Positions 25,751 through 40,700 are shown, numbered from the stretch's first letter. The stretch is DNA of 64,000 nucleotides from Margaritifera margaritifera (GCA_029931535.1 JAQPZY010001686.1:9053001-9117000); one strand, 5' to 3'. The notes: generated by a model from the sequence alone, not told the origin. Made by a program: numbers and translations.

Positions 25751-28700
25751 GTATGCATTTTTTCCGACAACCCCACCTGTGATTTGTGATTTTGTTGATG
25801 CAACCAACACCAGAAGTGATTTTCCTAACCAACCCACCACTATCAAAATCAAAGTAGTTTGAAACACAACTACCTACAGAAGTTTTTTTGAAGTGCCGTC
25901 CCTGGGGCGGGGATATATGTTTTACTGGAACAGCCCTACTTTGCTTTAGTGTTACTCTTCTTCACTCTTTTTTCCCTGTTTCTCTCTGCAGACTCACTTT
26001 CCTTTTGAAAGAAAGCTAGTAGAGCTGTCCAAAGCTGAAGTCAATGACCAATACATTTGCCAAGAGATGCTTTATAACTTTATAATCTTCAAGGTTAAAC
26101 TCATCTTGCAACAGCTTGAGTGCCTGTTTCCTTTTACTACTTTTCTCCAAATAATAGTATATGTCAATCAACAGACTACCAATATCTACTTCTAATTTAT
26201 CTGCAGCCTTTCCTGCAACAAGGTGCATCAAATGACAGGGACAACCTGTTACATAAACTGATGGAGATGTTTTCAAGATGTAGGATGCAACTCCTTTATG
26301 AATTCCAGTCATAACTGATGCATTATCAGCAGAAAACCCCATACAGTTCTGCCAACTTATCTTATGTTTTTTCAACACATTGTCAAGCAAATCAAAAATG
26401 TTTTCTCCAGTGGAAGCTACCATCAATTCTGGTAAGGAAAGAAGAACACTCATGATTTTGCCTTTTTCATTATCAAAGTATCTAACACAGATAAGGTACA
26501 ACTTTTGTCATCGTAATCACTACTCCCATCTGTAGCAACACTATATGGTCCAATTTTCATGGCCTCTGCTATTTTCTGTGAAGTATCTTTTGTTAAATAC
26601 TGAACAATATTAGATGTTTTTGTTCTTGCACATGCATATTTTTCTGCAATTTTGGAATCTGGGAACATCTGTTTAAATAAAGGACCAGCATGGTCTGCTA
26701 CTGCTAGGGGAAGTCCGTGTTCTATTAAGAACTTGGTAAATAACACCTCTGCATTTATAACACTTGTGTCTGTACTTGAATTTTGCTGTAAAAAGGCAGT
26801 TACTTCAGTAATTGAATTAGTGATATTGGCTAATTCGATGTGCTTCTTTGTTTTCAAGTGTTTATCCACATCAAATTTACCACCATGACTGATCATAAAA
26901 TCCATTCCACAGAGCTTGCATCGAGCATGATGCTGCCCCAGACTGGAATGCTGTATTACGTCATCCATGTATTCACCTTTGAATCTTTGGAGGATTCTGG
27001 TTTTTGTCTTTTTCTGATCCATCTAGTTAAAATTATTTTTAAAATTTCTCCTCTCCTACACACTTAACAGAATCCATTCAACTAGACTTTTAGCGCCAAA
27101 TAACTATAGACTGGTTCTGTGTCAAATATGAATCGCAACAATAAATCTGAGACCAAAGTTTCATAGTAGAAAACCAGTCTGTTTTCTTGGAAATATGCCC
27201 TACAAGCTGCTATAAATAGAATGTAATGTTAGGAAAGTACATGTACATGTAGGTCAACCGTGGACAACTGTACTGACTTTCAGCACACTAGCTATGGACT
27301 AGTTCTCTACCAAATATGAATCAGAACAACGAATTTGAGGAAATGGGTTTAAAAGTATATAACCAGTGTGTTTTCTATAAATAGAGCATAATGATAGTGT
27401 ACTTTTGAAAAGTGCATGTAGGTCTAAGAGGGTCATGTGTACTCTTATACGATAGTTACACAGAAGCCTTCTCATCTGGAATATGATGTGTGGGATTAAT
27501 GAGCTGTTAATAAAAAAACTAGAATACAACTTTTTATTGCTTTATTTGTATATTTTTAAAAAAAAATCTGTTTAAACGAAAAAGTGTAATCTATATACAT
27601 GCGAGCGTAAGACGTAATTCAGTGAAAAATAGCGTAATGATTATGCCAAAAGCATAATGGTTGGCAGGTATGCAGGGTCCATGTTGTTTGTTCTACTGAT
27701 TAGTCCTTACAAACTGCACAGACCCAGATCTGCCAGAGCATTATGCAATGGCAGATCTGGGTCTATGCAGTTTGCATTGGATGATATGCGAGTATATAAG
27801 GTAATTTCTTGGCTAGTTATGTATGCCAATATCAATTACAATGAGAATTTGTAAAGACTGCTAAAATAAATGGACTTTGATAATACATGATAAAACCAAG
27901 TTACCATAAGAATTAAATGAACTATATGTCAATGCTGTCTTTAATCAAAACCCTTCACTACACCTACCTTCCACTGTTTTGACTTCCACTTGTACAAAAG
28001 CTGATCCCTCCAGTTCACTGGGGATAACTACCTCTAGTGAACTCCTGGAGGAAGCCATGGTGTCCCCCTCTCCAGAGGCTATGTTAGTATTCTTTGTAAC
28101 CTCAAATGACCCTCCTTGCCAGAACCGAGATCCCGCTGTAATGAGAATACTGGGATTATAATACACAATTTGCCAAAGTTAAAATAGTTCCCAAACAGTG
28201 GGAACATTTTTTAACCCCAAGGCCAATCCTGAGGGTTTATACTTTTACCAAGTGTTCTCAAAGTTTTATTTCAGAATGTATGATCATTAATTCCACATAA
28301 TGAATAACATCTTAATCAATTTTGAAAGAAAACACTGCCAAAACTCAACTTTGATTTATTTATTTATTTGCGGAGTTAATGCCTGAAGACTTAAACAAAT
28401 TTTGTGCAAATACTGTTAGGAGTTATGCAAAGTAATGTGCATATGACTTGACATGCATTTTTACTTGACCCTAAATAATCATGTATAAAACAGTATCAGT
28501 TTTTAACTGACACACTGAATTCAGATATTTTGACAAAGCTCACAAATTCACAATTCTTTAAACAAGCAAAAACTGGCTGAATTATACAAGAATATCACAT
28601 TTAAATGTATTTGTTATTGCTTGTAATTAGTTATACTGTGTCAATTAACCTTACTTATCTCTTTACACAAGACCAACAGCTGGGCTACCAGCTGTTGCCT

Positions 28701-31700
28701 GGCAAGAGTGACTGCACAGTATTTTATAACACAGGTTTACTAGGTGGACGATAAAGAAGCAATGTCCCAGAAAGACAACTAAAATGTAGAGAATATATAC
28801 AGCCAAACCTGTCTTAAGCAGTCACCTCTGAGAAGTAAAAAAACTGCCCTTGTAAGACAGGGACCTAAAAAAAGAATACTTAGGACTGGTGATAATACTG
28901 ATTGCTAAATAACTCAAAAAGTATTGCTTGGATTTAGCTCAAATTCGGAAGTTAGCTTATTTGTAATATCAGCAGTAATTCTTTAAAATGTTACAATTTT
29001 GTGCAATTAGTAAGGATTTCCTAAGCATATGAAGGTAAGTGTGGCTTTAAGCAAACAGTGTAACTATTAATAAGGCCAAGGGTATATAAGGGTTAACTGG
29101 CAAGGTTGACAGATACATAACAAAACATTTTAAAATCTCATTAGTTTTTTCATTAAATATGATAGGCTAACAGCTCTTTTATTCCAGTTTCCACTGGATT
29201 AAAGAATTCTCAAAACATTTAATTAAGTGATATTTTGCATGGATCTGTTTTTAGTGGAAATCAGTTGTAATTATTGGTTATGTTATAAAATAACAATACA
29301 CCTAATCTTATCATTATTCATATTGTAACTAATTTTTGAACTGCTTAAACATTTCTAATTGATTAGCAGAAATTATACCAATACATAAAAGCTGCAAAAC
29401 AAACTGACCGAGAAAACCCTATAAAGACTTAACATTAATTTACCCAAATAAATGTCCTTGATCAGATGTATAATTTAGTTAATGAACACAAGTTTAAGGA
29501 AAATAAAAAATGCATTCATTAAAGAAAAGGATTAATTACTTATGAAAAACAAGAGTCCCTTGAAGGGACTTAGGCTCTACTGAGTGAAATGAATTTCCAG
29601 GAATTCAAGATAAGACCATTTCTTTCTTTGGCTTTTCAAATTAGCTGCTGTGGTGGACATATTGGATGTCAGATTGGCACCATTTTCATTTAGAACAAAG
29701 TAACATCATTAGAAGTTCTTTTTGGCCAAAACCCCATGTTATAATGACCATCCATTCAGAGGGAGTAGTGACAACAAGATTTTCACGACAGCTATCATCA
29801 CAGCCATATTGGATGTATGACTGGCACCATTTTCATTTAGGACCAACTAGGTATCATAAGAGGTTTACTGGTGAAAAGCCCATGTTGATATAGCCATCCA
29901 TTTGGGAGTAAAGATAGCATTATTTTCAAGATAGCCACCATGGTGGCCATATTGAGGGTTAGTCATTTACATTTAGGACCAAGCAGACACCATAAGAACT
30001 TGTCTGATGAAAACCCCATCTCAAAATGACTTTCCTTTTAAGAGTAGCTAAAACAAGATTTTCAAGATGGCCACATATTGGACGTCACATCAGCACCATT
30101 TTGATTTAAGATCAACAAAACATTATAATAAATCTTTTAGCGAAAACCCAATGATGATATGCCTATTCATTCAAGATTTTCAAGCTAGCCAGTGTGGCAG
30201 CCATTTTAGACCCCAAATCAGCACCATTTGCATTTAGTACCAAGTAGACCTCATAAGAAGTCTTTTGATGAAAACCCTATGTCAATATGACTTTCCGTTC
30301 AGGAGGAGTACGCGATAAAAAGATTTTCTTGATGGTTGCTGTGATGGCCATCTTGTACGTAAGATTGGCACCATTTTCATTTAGGACCAAGTAGACATCA
30401 TAAGAAGTCTTTTAGTGAAAACCTCATGTTGATATGACCATCCAATTAGGAGGAATAGCAATAGCAAGATTTTCAAGATTGCCACTGTCTGGTCAGATTG
30501 GCACCATGTTCATTTAAGACCAAGTGGACATCATAAGAAGTCTTTTGGTGAAAATTCCACATAAATATAACTTTCTGTTCAGGAGGAGTTGCGATAAGAA
30601 GATTTTTAAGATGGCTGCCAAGACAGCAATATTGGACTTCAGATCGGCATTATTTTTATTTAGGACCAACTAGACATCATAAGAAGTCTTTTAGTGAAAA
30701 CCCCATGTTGATATGACCATCCATATAGGAGGAGTAGCAATAACAAGATTTTCAACATGGCCATTGTGGTGGCCATACTGGACCCCAGATCAGCATCACT
30801 TTCATTTAGGACTAACTAGACATCATAGGAAGTCTTATTGTGAAAACTCCATGGTTGATATGACCATCCATACCGGAGAAGTAGCGATAAGATTTTCAAA
30901 ATGGCTGTTGTGGTGGCCATATTGGACATCTGATCGGCACCATTTTCATTTAGGACCAAATAGATATCATAATAAGTCTTTTGGTGAAAACCCCATGTTG
31001 ATATGACCATCCAATCTGAAGGAGTACTGATAAAAAAAAATTCTAGATCGCTGCCATGGTGGCCATATTGAATGTCAGATCGGCACCATTTTCATGTAGG
31101 ACCAACTAGACATTATAAGAAGTCTTTTGGTGAAACCCCCATGTTTGTATGACCATCCATTTAGGAGGAGTAGCGATAACAAGATTTTCAAGACAGCCAC
31201 TGTGGTGACCATATTAGATGTGCGAGTAGCACCATTTTCATCTAGGATCAACTAGACCAGGGGTCTCCAAACTATGGCTTTCAGGCCGAATCTGGCCCGC
31301 AGCTTAGATTTGTCCGGCCTGCAAAGTGTTATACTTATTTAAAACGATTTTGCATATATTTAAATTTTTCACAGTTGCTTCGGCCCGCAAACCCCTTTGA
31401 AAAATCCAACATAGCCCTCATCTTATAAAGTTTGGATGTGTAAAGTTTCATGGCATTATTCGAAGTAGTTTAGGAGGAGTAGCAATAACAAACTTGTGCT
31501 AACAGACAGATAGACAAGAGACCATCCCATAAGCTCTTCTGGTCTATGACCAGTAGAACTAAAAATTAATTAGTAACCTTTATATAAGTGTTCTGTAGGA
31601 CCTAGTATCTCACCAGTGTTCATGTGCTTGTCAGTATAACCACTGTATCTGACTTTCATAAACTTACACACAAAATTTACTATTGTCAACCATATTATTA

Positions 31701-34700
31701 AATAGGTGAGACAAGCAAAACAGGAACTCCTCACATATCAGCACACAAACTTTAGACCTATAGTAATATATTTCAATTGAATACAGTACCTGATGTTAAA
31801 AATATGCGACTTTCGAAGATTTTATTAAAAAGCTTAAACTCTGTTCACACTAGTGAACCAAGATCTAAGCTTAAGCCGGTGCGACAAGCAAGAGACAGGA
31901 ACTCCAAGCATATCAGTGTATAAACTTTAGACCTATTGTAATATTATACCAAAGTCTCAGTTGTATACGGAAACAGATGTAGAAGAGATGGGACTCTAAG
32001 AAACTTGAACACAAAACTTTAACATTGCTCACAATGATGAACAAAGCTTTCTACTTACTGCAGGCAAGACAAGTAAGACAGGAACTACTAGTATATCTAC
32101 ATATAAACTTTAGACCCACAGTAATATTAACCTAAAGTTTCAGTTGAATGCAGCCCCTGATGCAGAAGATACATTTCTTTCAAAACTTTAATGCAAAACT
32201 TTAAAATTGTCACCATGATGCTCAAGTGAGACAGGAATTCCTAGCATATCATGGCATTTAGACCTAGAGTAATATTATCAGAGTTTCACATGAATGCAGG
32301 AACTGATGTAAAAGATGCAACTTGCACGAACTTTAATGCAAAACTTTCAACACTGCTGACGGCAATAATGCAGTTGTCACAGGTGGCAGAAAAGTGACTG
32401 ATATATCTTACCATGCTTATGCAGGTGAGACTAAAATGAACACACACATGTGTAGCAAATTAAAAATAAAACTCTACATTCCTAAAAAAGATTTTTTAAT
32501 ATATAATCTGTTTCAGCTATTAAAAATTGAGAAAATCTGAACAAAGCACAAATTGTGTTATTACCAGACTTGTAACTTAGATCCCCCAAAATGGTCTTTC
32601 CCACTTTTTTCAAACGCCAGTTTTGCCGTAGTTTTAAAAGCTCAATGTGAAACTCGTTCTGTGGTCTGGTTCCCATTTCCTGCTGTGACTTTTTCAATCT
32701 TTCAGCACCAGCTAACAATACACTTGCTGCAGACTGCAGACCCTGAAAAGTTAGAGATAAGTTACACAGATAATTGTGAGCCAGAAGTCTGGTAAGTGAG
32801 ATCGCACAATATGTGAATAATAATAGTACAATCAACTCTCAACTTTTAGCAGAACTCAAGCTATTTGCAGAGAAACCATTTTGTTTCCTCAGATCATGGT
32901 GACCTTTACCTTTAACCTTCAAGTACTCAAATCATTTGGCTGTTTTACATCTTATATGGTACCAATCTGTATGCAAAGCACATCTCCAATTTATAGCACA
33001 GGAACCCAATTGTTAATAGATGAATGTACAGACAGACATGACCATAACACTATATGCTCCACCTTCGGTTATTATATGAAAAGATTATATGTGAGGTCCC
33101 AGTTCTGTATGAATGATGTCAAAGGGTGTGTAAGTGAGGTCCCCGTTCTGTATAAATAATATAAAAAATGTGCATGTGAGGACCCTGTTCTGTGTTAATA
33201 TCAAAGGGTCCAATTCTGTACAAATAATTTCAAAAGTGTATATGTGAGGTCCAACTCTATGAAAAATGGCAAAAGTGTGAAAGTGAGGTCACATATATGA
33301 ACGTCAATTTCAAATGCTACTACATCGATGTATTCCTACAATTGCGATGCAATATGAATTCAGACATTCTGGGAGTAGTACAGATATCGATGCAGCATAT
33401 CATCAGATAATATATTGTATTGCTTACAAATATATATAAATCTTTACACCTCTGATGTTCACAAAACAACACATTTTATGATCCATTCATGGACAATTTT
33501 CAATGTATATGTAATAGATCCTGTATGTGTTCCTCAAAGCCAGCTGCAGGATGGGGACTGAAAGATACTTCATTTGAAAGTGATTTTTTTCCAATGATTT
33601 CTTCAAAAAGTAACTTAACCTATGTGAATTATGAAAGGAATTTGTACAGTCTCTGCAGTGCTAAAAAAATCTGATAGCCCGACACCCGAGGCCTCTCTGA
33701 TTTCAGATCGGGCCTCTCCTATATTCTAAGTGAAGTCCCCATCGGGCTTGTAACAAAAAATCTAATTTTTGCCAGAGAAAACTTTGATTGTGCTAATGAA
33801 ATGTGGAATTTTATATTCAAGTTGTTGAAAGACTAGTAAATTATTAATATTTATCCCCATTTATGCCCCTTACCCTTATGAAGATTGCCTACTTACCATA
33901 CTTCTACAAAAGCATTAAACTTTAAGTACAAAGCCAAGCATGTGACCTTTGAATGGGGAATAGATTGCCTGGATTACCAATAATTAGTGCTCACTTGGCT
34001 TTGACATAAATGTAATTCTACCAGTGGTAAGACAAAAATGCAGCTTGTTATGCCATCTCTGGTTTCTCTTCACAATGAATTAATCTTTTGCTCTGGTTTT
34101 CTCTATACAGCAAGGGAATATTCCATGAGTAAACAAAAACCTAAAGCCTTGTAGGCAAAACACTTTACAGAGGGGCTGAGACCAACTAAACCAGATTGTT
34201 GAGCATGTGTTGTAAAAGACACACGGCAATAATCATTTATTATGCCGTCTACCACACATACCGTTTTATAGTTTAAATCTACCGCTTTGAAAATGAACTG
34301 ATTTTTTTTTTAAAATTGAAAAAAAAAAAAAAAACCACCCCACCCCCAAAATGATAATTTTACTCTTTCTATCCACACATTAAAGAAACCAGTCAGAACC
34401 AGTCTATTGGCGACCGGAACTGTTCCAGCTGTCATTGTGACTAGTGCAATAGTGCGTGGCTTAGTAATCAGATTAAGGCTAACATGTGTATACAGCAAAC
34501 TGTTAATTGATTACCTTATTGTCGAATCTGGAGAGTTTAGGTCAAATGTGGGATGCTTTTTGAGGTGTTTTAAGTAATAAAGGGATCAAAGGTGGTCCAT
34601 AATGACTTCTGAGTGTTTGATTAAAAAATGACAGTCCTTTGGCAGAGGTGAGATAAAAAGGAAAGACCGACCAAAAAAATGATTTTGGCAGACACATGTA

Positions 34701-37700
34701 AGTAATGCAACACTGGTTAAATTTATTAAGCGGTATATATGAACAACATCAAAAGTGAAAAGAGAAACTGTATAAAGACATGCTTCAGATGCTAATGAAC
34801 ATCAACACTGCTGATCCAATGAGTAAGGAGGACACTGATAGAGCGATTGGAAAATGGTAGACATCAAGACCTGGAGGAAAACATTGCTTTATGTGAAATA
34901 TTTTGAGATCTGAATAAACACACAAGTCAATTTAATACGATTTTGTTTATTTCTTTTCATATTTAAAGTACAGTAATTGCAATGTTGTGTGACAAATAAT
35001 AGTAAAAAATAGGGCCCTTTTGGGCACATGGAATTTGAATGACGGCTTGAGGAATTTGAGCCAGGGCTTGTATTTTTTTAAAGTCACCAGCCCTGGGCCT
35101 GAGTCTGAAATTTTTTTCTTTGAGAACTGCTCTGAGAATATGTACCCAATCACATTAACATTATGAAAATAAACTTCGCAACCTTCTGAATCCAGCCCTT
35201 TTAGAATGACAAAAAATGTTGTTTTTCCACATCTTTATATATCATATAGATAAGGGGAAGAAACTCTTACCAATTACCTCCTCTTCTACCCATATACTGA
35301 TTGTTCTCCAGTTTAAGCTTGAATAATGCAACAGCTAACATTTTTGGGATGGGTGGGAGGGCTTAAAGTTAATGTGATAATGTAAGTATTCTATGAGAAA
35401 CATAATTTCCTATTAACTATTTACTCTGTCGAATACATTTTCCAATCTGTCAAATACATTGCGAATCACCTTAACATCTGGAGAACATGTAAGAGAAGGA
35501 GGAAATTCAAGAGCATCCAACCTCTACCACAATCACCTCTATTAACACGAAGACAGTACAACCAGAAACAGATTCTGAGCACAATTATTGTGCGGCATTA
35601 GGTTTGGGACAAGGGTGTCATTTTATCAAAGAAAAGTTTTCCAGGCAAATCCAGCAAAAGCTATAAACTCCATGCCAGGAATGGACTTTGTGCTGTCATG
35701 AATGGGGCCTGGTGATCGTCTGGCCAACCACCAGAGTCACAACAAGATTCAACTCTTATCTCTTCAAAGCCAGATTGCAAAGGTAGAAATTGAAGAAAGT
35801 CGACTGTGCATGCCAGCAGGCTGCCTCCATGATATCTTGAATTGAAACATTGTACTCAAAAGTGAGACTTGTCTAAACTGCTCAAATTGCATGAAGAGGA
35901 GACAGAGATGGAGCAAGTCTGCCACTGCACTGAGAATGCCAGCTAGATGAAGAAGCTCTCTTGCTGAGATAGATATCTTGATAGGGATCGATTCTAAAAG
36001 TTCAACGATCTGAGTAATGAGTTTGGCAGTAAGTCAAACAAGGTTGAGATTAGTCAGGAATTCCAAATGAAGATGGACAAGATCTCACTTGTCCCTGCTC
36101 TCAAGAAACCCTAAATGACAATGAAGGGTGTGGAGGTGGTTCATGTCTAAAACCAGAACTGAAGTTACCAAAACGTTTGTATAGTAGTACATCTTCTACT
36201 GCTGTCACTGTAGAGGGTGATGATACAGTCCAAGGTTTGAGCCTTCATTCAAAAGGAAGAGTGTGGAATTGATACAACATCCCACAGTAACCAAAGTGAA
36301 GATACTTGTGAGATATGGATGGAGATGTGAAATTACACATCTGTCAAGTTGAGGCTGTTCTCATATTCATTCCATTTTACTGACACCCATACTGACTGTG
36401 CCATCTCTATTCTGAACTTCAGAGCTGCAATGAACTGATTCAGCCAACTCAGGTCCATGCACCAGGAAGAGTCTAGAGTAAAAGCCATGGGAGTTTGACT
36501 TTCAAACAATCTCCACTGTGTGCTTGTAGAGCAGAATCTCTATCTACTTCTGTAAAATGTCCACCTTCATAGGGTCATTTGAAATGTCCATAATGGAAGG
36601 GGATGACGAAATGGGTAGGGGGCTGAACAAATGAGATCCACAGCCCTTTCAAAATGACTCAGATCACCCATTCATTGCCGGGGAAGAGGTTGATCCAAGT
36701 CTGCTCAAACAGAAGGAGTCTAGCACACAATGGAAAAATGCCAGCAGATGTGAGGGACAAATCATTGATGGGTACCTGTAGCTAGGTTCCCTCTCCCCTC
36801 TCCCAAATTATCTGCAAAATTGTGGGGCTCATGGCCACTTAAGTTCACTTGGTTACTAAAGAACTGTTGCTGCTATGACATATTTATCATGTCCTTTTGC
36901 TAATGATCATCCTCCCTTTGAAGCTGTGCCTGATGTGGCTAAAATGTGGAAGGGGTGGGCAAGGAGAACTGACGAGGTAACTCCAATGATGCCTGGTTTC
37001 TGCCTTCACCAATGCTCCCCCTAAATAGAATGGGTGAACTAAAAGGGAACGAGCACATAGCCACCATATGATGTGGTTACAGTGAGGAAGGGTGCAAGAG
37101 GTTATCTAGTTTCACTAAATCCAAATTACTTAAGGCCATCAAGAGCACTGGCTATTGTAATACGTGCCATGGTCTCAAATTGTATCTGAAAGACGACCAG
37201 TGATTTCAGTGATTATCTGTGACTGTGGGAGAATCCTGAAAGATGGGTGTTAATCTTCCCAATCAGTGCTGACTGAAGCCTTCACCTCGTAGGCCCGATT
37301 CACTGCAGGTGGGGGAGTGCACTTGGCCAGCAATGAGATGGTATATTTCTTCACAGCCTTAATGCTAAACTCTATCTATTTCATAATTGGATCGGAGTGC
37401 ACTGGCAAATTAAGGCTGTCACCACCTTCAATGGAAGGGCTATCCTTTCCATATTTTGGTACAACATCACCAATGAAACTGATTATGTCACATCCTACCC
37501 ATGTGAGATACCTACAAAGCAAGTAAGCCATCAAACCTGGGTCTGTCATATCAAATGCAGTATATGGCTCTGACAGAGAATGTTTTGTCAATGCAGACAG
37601 CTGGGCTGCTGCAATTTATGATAAGCTGTGATGACTGGCTGGACAGCTAGCAAGGTGCAAAAAGCCAGCATGACTGGCATGGTGTGGTTGGCCAGAATGG

Positions 37701-40700
37701 GCTTCTGTACAGATGGACCAGACAGTTGGAATACTGTAACCAGACATAGCAGACAGAGCGGTCAAATGAACTGCAGTTTCACACTCAATTATCAATGATT
37801 TCTGATCATATAATCTGATGACAGGCTGGCTGGATGGGCTGCTTGGCAGTTGGATAGCTGTTATGGGTCTGGTGAAAGGTAGAGGCTGGCGAGATTGGTA
37901 AGTAACACCATGCACCAGGTCTTACAGGCACCAAGGCCATGCATGAATATGCAGGAGGTCCTATGCCCAGTGGACTGCCATATAAATTAAATATTTTTTC
38001 CAATATTCTCAATATTCCCTGTTGAGAGGCATGATGAGAGTCTCAAAACAAAATTCTGAGACTTTAGCAACTTGGAAGTAGTTAGTTGGATCAACCGCTG
38101 CATTTCTGACTCCAGCAGCAAGTGCACTGTCTGAAGTGATGGTTGCAGTTGGCATGGTACAAGGAATCGTAACCAGGGATGGGGGTACAATCACAGAATC
38201 CCCAACAATGTTAGCCATGGACTTTGTATACAGGTTAAAAATGTCTGTGTGGGACGATTTAGACCTTCATTTTTTTTTCTTTGCCCCTTAACTGTTTCTT
38301 CCAACTGTTGGACCATGTCTCTTCCATCAACAGGTTGCAGACAAAACAAGTGTTCTATGACCTGTGTTTGGCACACATGAGGTATATATTGCATGTGTCC
38401 TTGGCAACCTTGAATTGTTTGCAATTCTTGCACCTATATTTCACCGGAAAGAACAGAGAGGAGAAAAAAAGTACAAAATGTAATAAAAATTCACCAGCAA
38501 CGTGCAACTAACTAAGAGAAAACACCTAGAAAGAAACCTTAAAATAAATATACAACAGTGTCTACTAGTCAAGACATCACAGCACGTCAATATGTGCAAC
38601 TTGTCAGTTGGAGGCAAAGTCCACTCTGACTTAAAAAATATGAGAAATATCACCAAAATATAAATAGCAATAAAGTTACCATACAGAGTAACAACACTGA
38701 AACTCTATACATCCCCCATCTTTGTAGACAGATAGCTACAAAATGAATGAATTGCAGAAGGCATAATCATTCATTTACAGTACTAATCAAAACCTTAAAC
38801 TGGAGAACATACTGTACATGGGCAGTGGCAAAGGGAAATAATCTAAGAATGTCTTCCCTTTGTCAATTTGATATATAGATGGGAAAGGCAAAATTTTTCA
38901 TCTTTCAGGGAAGCTGGATTTGGGAGGCAGCAGAGTTTATTTTCCAAGTGGTAATGTGATTGGGTAATGTATTTGACAGAGATATTACATATATCACTGG
39001 CCCATAATTAAATCTCTGGAGTAACATATCAATGTTCACTAAGTTATTGTAAGGAATAATTAAGAGAAACAAATAATCTTCCTTCATTTGCAATAGTGCT
39101 AAAGGAATCTTTAAAGCATGATTCAGATAAGATAAGCATACATACAACAAATGTAAATTTTACAAACTTTGCATAGAATATGCATTTGACTAGTGTACAA
39201 ATAAACTAGCTTTTTGTTGGGATATTACTGGAAATTACCCGATATAGTTTGTTCAGCTCAGCATCGTGAATGATATCTGCACCTGTAGCTCAGCGAATTT
39301 TCACATGAGCTTCTCAAAGTGTAGGTAAAATTACCAAATTCATTTTACGCATGAATGATTTCAACACCATTTGAATCAACATACAGAGCAACACCACTCA
39401 TTCAATACATGCTGAAAAAGAATGGTCTGTGTACATGTGATCCTCCATGTTGGTCCTGGAGTCATGGAAGAGTCCATTTTTGATACAGGCCTGAGTGGTT
39501 ATGGAAGGCGTTATGTGCTACAGGTAAACAAACATTGTCTATATCATCTAGTTGTCTTTAAACTATTTAAAATGTCGATTTAATGTTTGTTAATGATATT
39601 ATTTGTGTAATGAGTGTGCGAAACAATTTTACCTAGATTGCAAGATGCTCACATGAAAATTCATTGAGCTACAGACATGGACATCATTTGCGATGCTGAT
39701 CTGAACAAACTAAAGTATGCATTTGAAATTATGAGCATAAATAAGCCAAAGCAATAAATTCTACAAATATATGATATATTTTGTTAAACACAGACATGTT
39801 GCATTTTATTCCATTTTTTGTGTTTCTTATATGGAAGGGTTCAAGATAAAAAGATATTCTATCTCTATTTATATATCTTTAGTTATATATTCATCTTTAT
39901 GGATTCAAAGACAGTGTTATTTACATTGGAGACTATGAAAAAGTGTGGCTTGTTATCACCACTGTGCTTAATGATGTGAAAGTCACAGAGAGGCCCATAC
40001 TTGTACGAACAGACAGACAGCAACAAGGAGAGGTACAAACAGGCAAATTAAAGCAGTGAGATACTTTTAAGGTATAAGCAGTGGTTGCAAAGTAAGACCA
40101 TAGTGGATACAATTATAACCACTTTTTCATACGAGACCCCCTTTACTTAGCTGAACAAAAAACATACATAAAAGGGGAAGTAAAAGACTTTAACATTGAG
40201 ATTAATGTATGGTGTGGACAGATGTATGGACATGCACACTGATGCCAAAGTCATTGGCATGTTGAGCTTCCACCAAGGAAGGCTTGACAAATTACGGTGA
40301 CAACAAACAGCAGCAGTGTTTCAGATCGGTGTCGCTCTTTGGACAATCCCAAATTTGGTACATTTTGGATATATTTGTCACTGATGTCAGATTGACTGAT
40401 ACACAAAACCTCATTTGCTCAGTATAATTTGTTCATAGGTTTAATTCAGAGTCAGGAATGGATTTGGAATGTGAATACCAGAGAACACATGATCTCCTCA
40501 GACTGACAGGCTGGTATTTAACAGAATCTCTAGAACTACAAATGTCTTTGAGAAAAAGCCAATCAGTCTTCAATGACTTCATGAGAATCATCTATTTGAT
40601 TATCTAGGACCCTTACCACTTAAATTATCAGCACAGACTCCACAGAACTTTCTGGATGCAGTTCAATAGAGATTAAATATTAAAAGCAAAGCTAATATTA

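Larger units (their letters stand above)
20235..27022 (-). pseudogene. hAT transposase, broken
   Basis: The N-terminus (27022 leftward) starts MDQKKTKTR and carries a BED-like finger [25 protein letters not shown]. After a frameshift near 26490 comes [10 protein letters not shown], then [17 protein letters not shown] (DNAxxM motif) and [18 protein letters not shown] (CxxHxxH motif of the catalytic core insertion). A second shift near 26060 leads to SLGKCIG and [13 protein letters not shown], ending near 25945. The sequence resumes at about 21210 with [18 protein letters not shown], stops twice (about 20897 and 20730), and ends with [19 protein letters not shown], the dimerisation motif. Motif order is complete but stops, shifts and the 4.7 kb gap make it inactive. 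Confidence 0.88.
19961..27671 (-). mobile_element. 7.7 kb hAT element with target duplication
   Basis: Terminal inverted repeats ATACCTGCCAACC (19961-19973) and GGTTGGCAGGTAT (27659-27671) are perfect. They are flanked by TCAGGGTC (19953-19960) and GCAGGGTC (27672-27679), an 8 bp duplication with one mismatch, as hAT transposases make. The transposase lies inside on the minus strand. About 4.7 kb of the centre is foreign or intron-like, including a second hAT, a piggyBac MITE and a SINE. The element occupies most of MED17 intron 5 and has the same orientation as the gene. Confidence 0.88.

Noticed and set aside
21200..25945. A normal spliced intron in the 7.7 kb hAT transposase
   Set aside because: GTAGGG and CAGTAG are possible borders but the phases do not agree (phase 2 out, phase 0 in), and the interval is known to hold a nested hAT and a SINE, so insertion is at least as likely.
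35030..35110. A MITE with ends CCAGGGCT / AGCCCTGG
   Set aside because: The inverted repeat is only 8-10 bases with a short loop; too weak to call an element.
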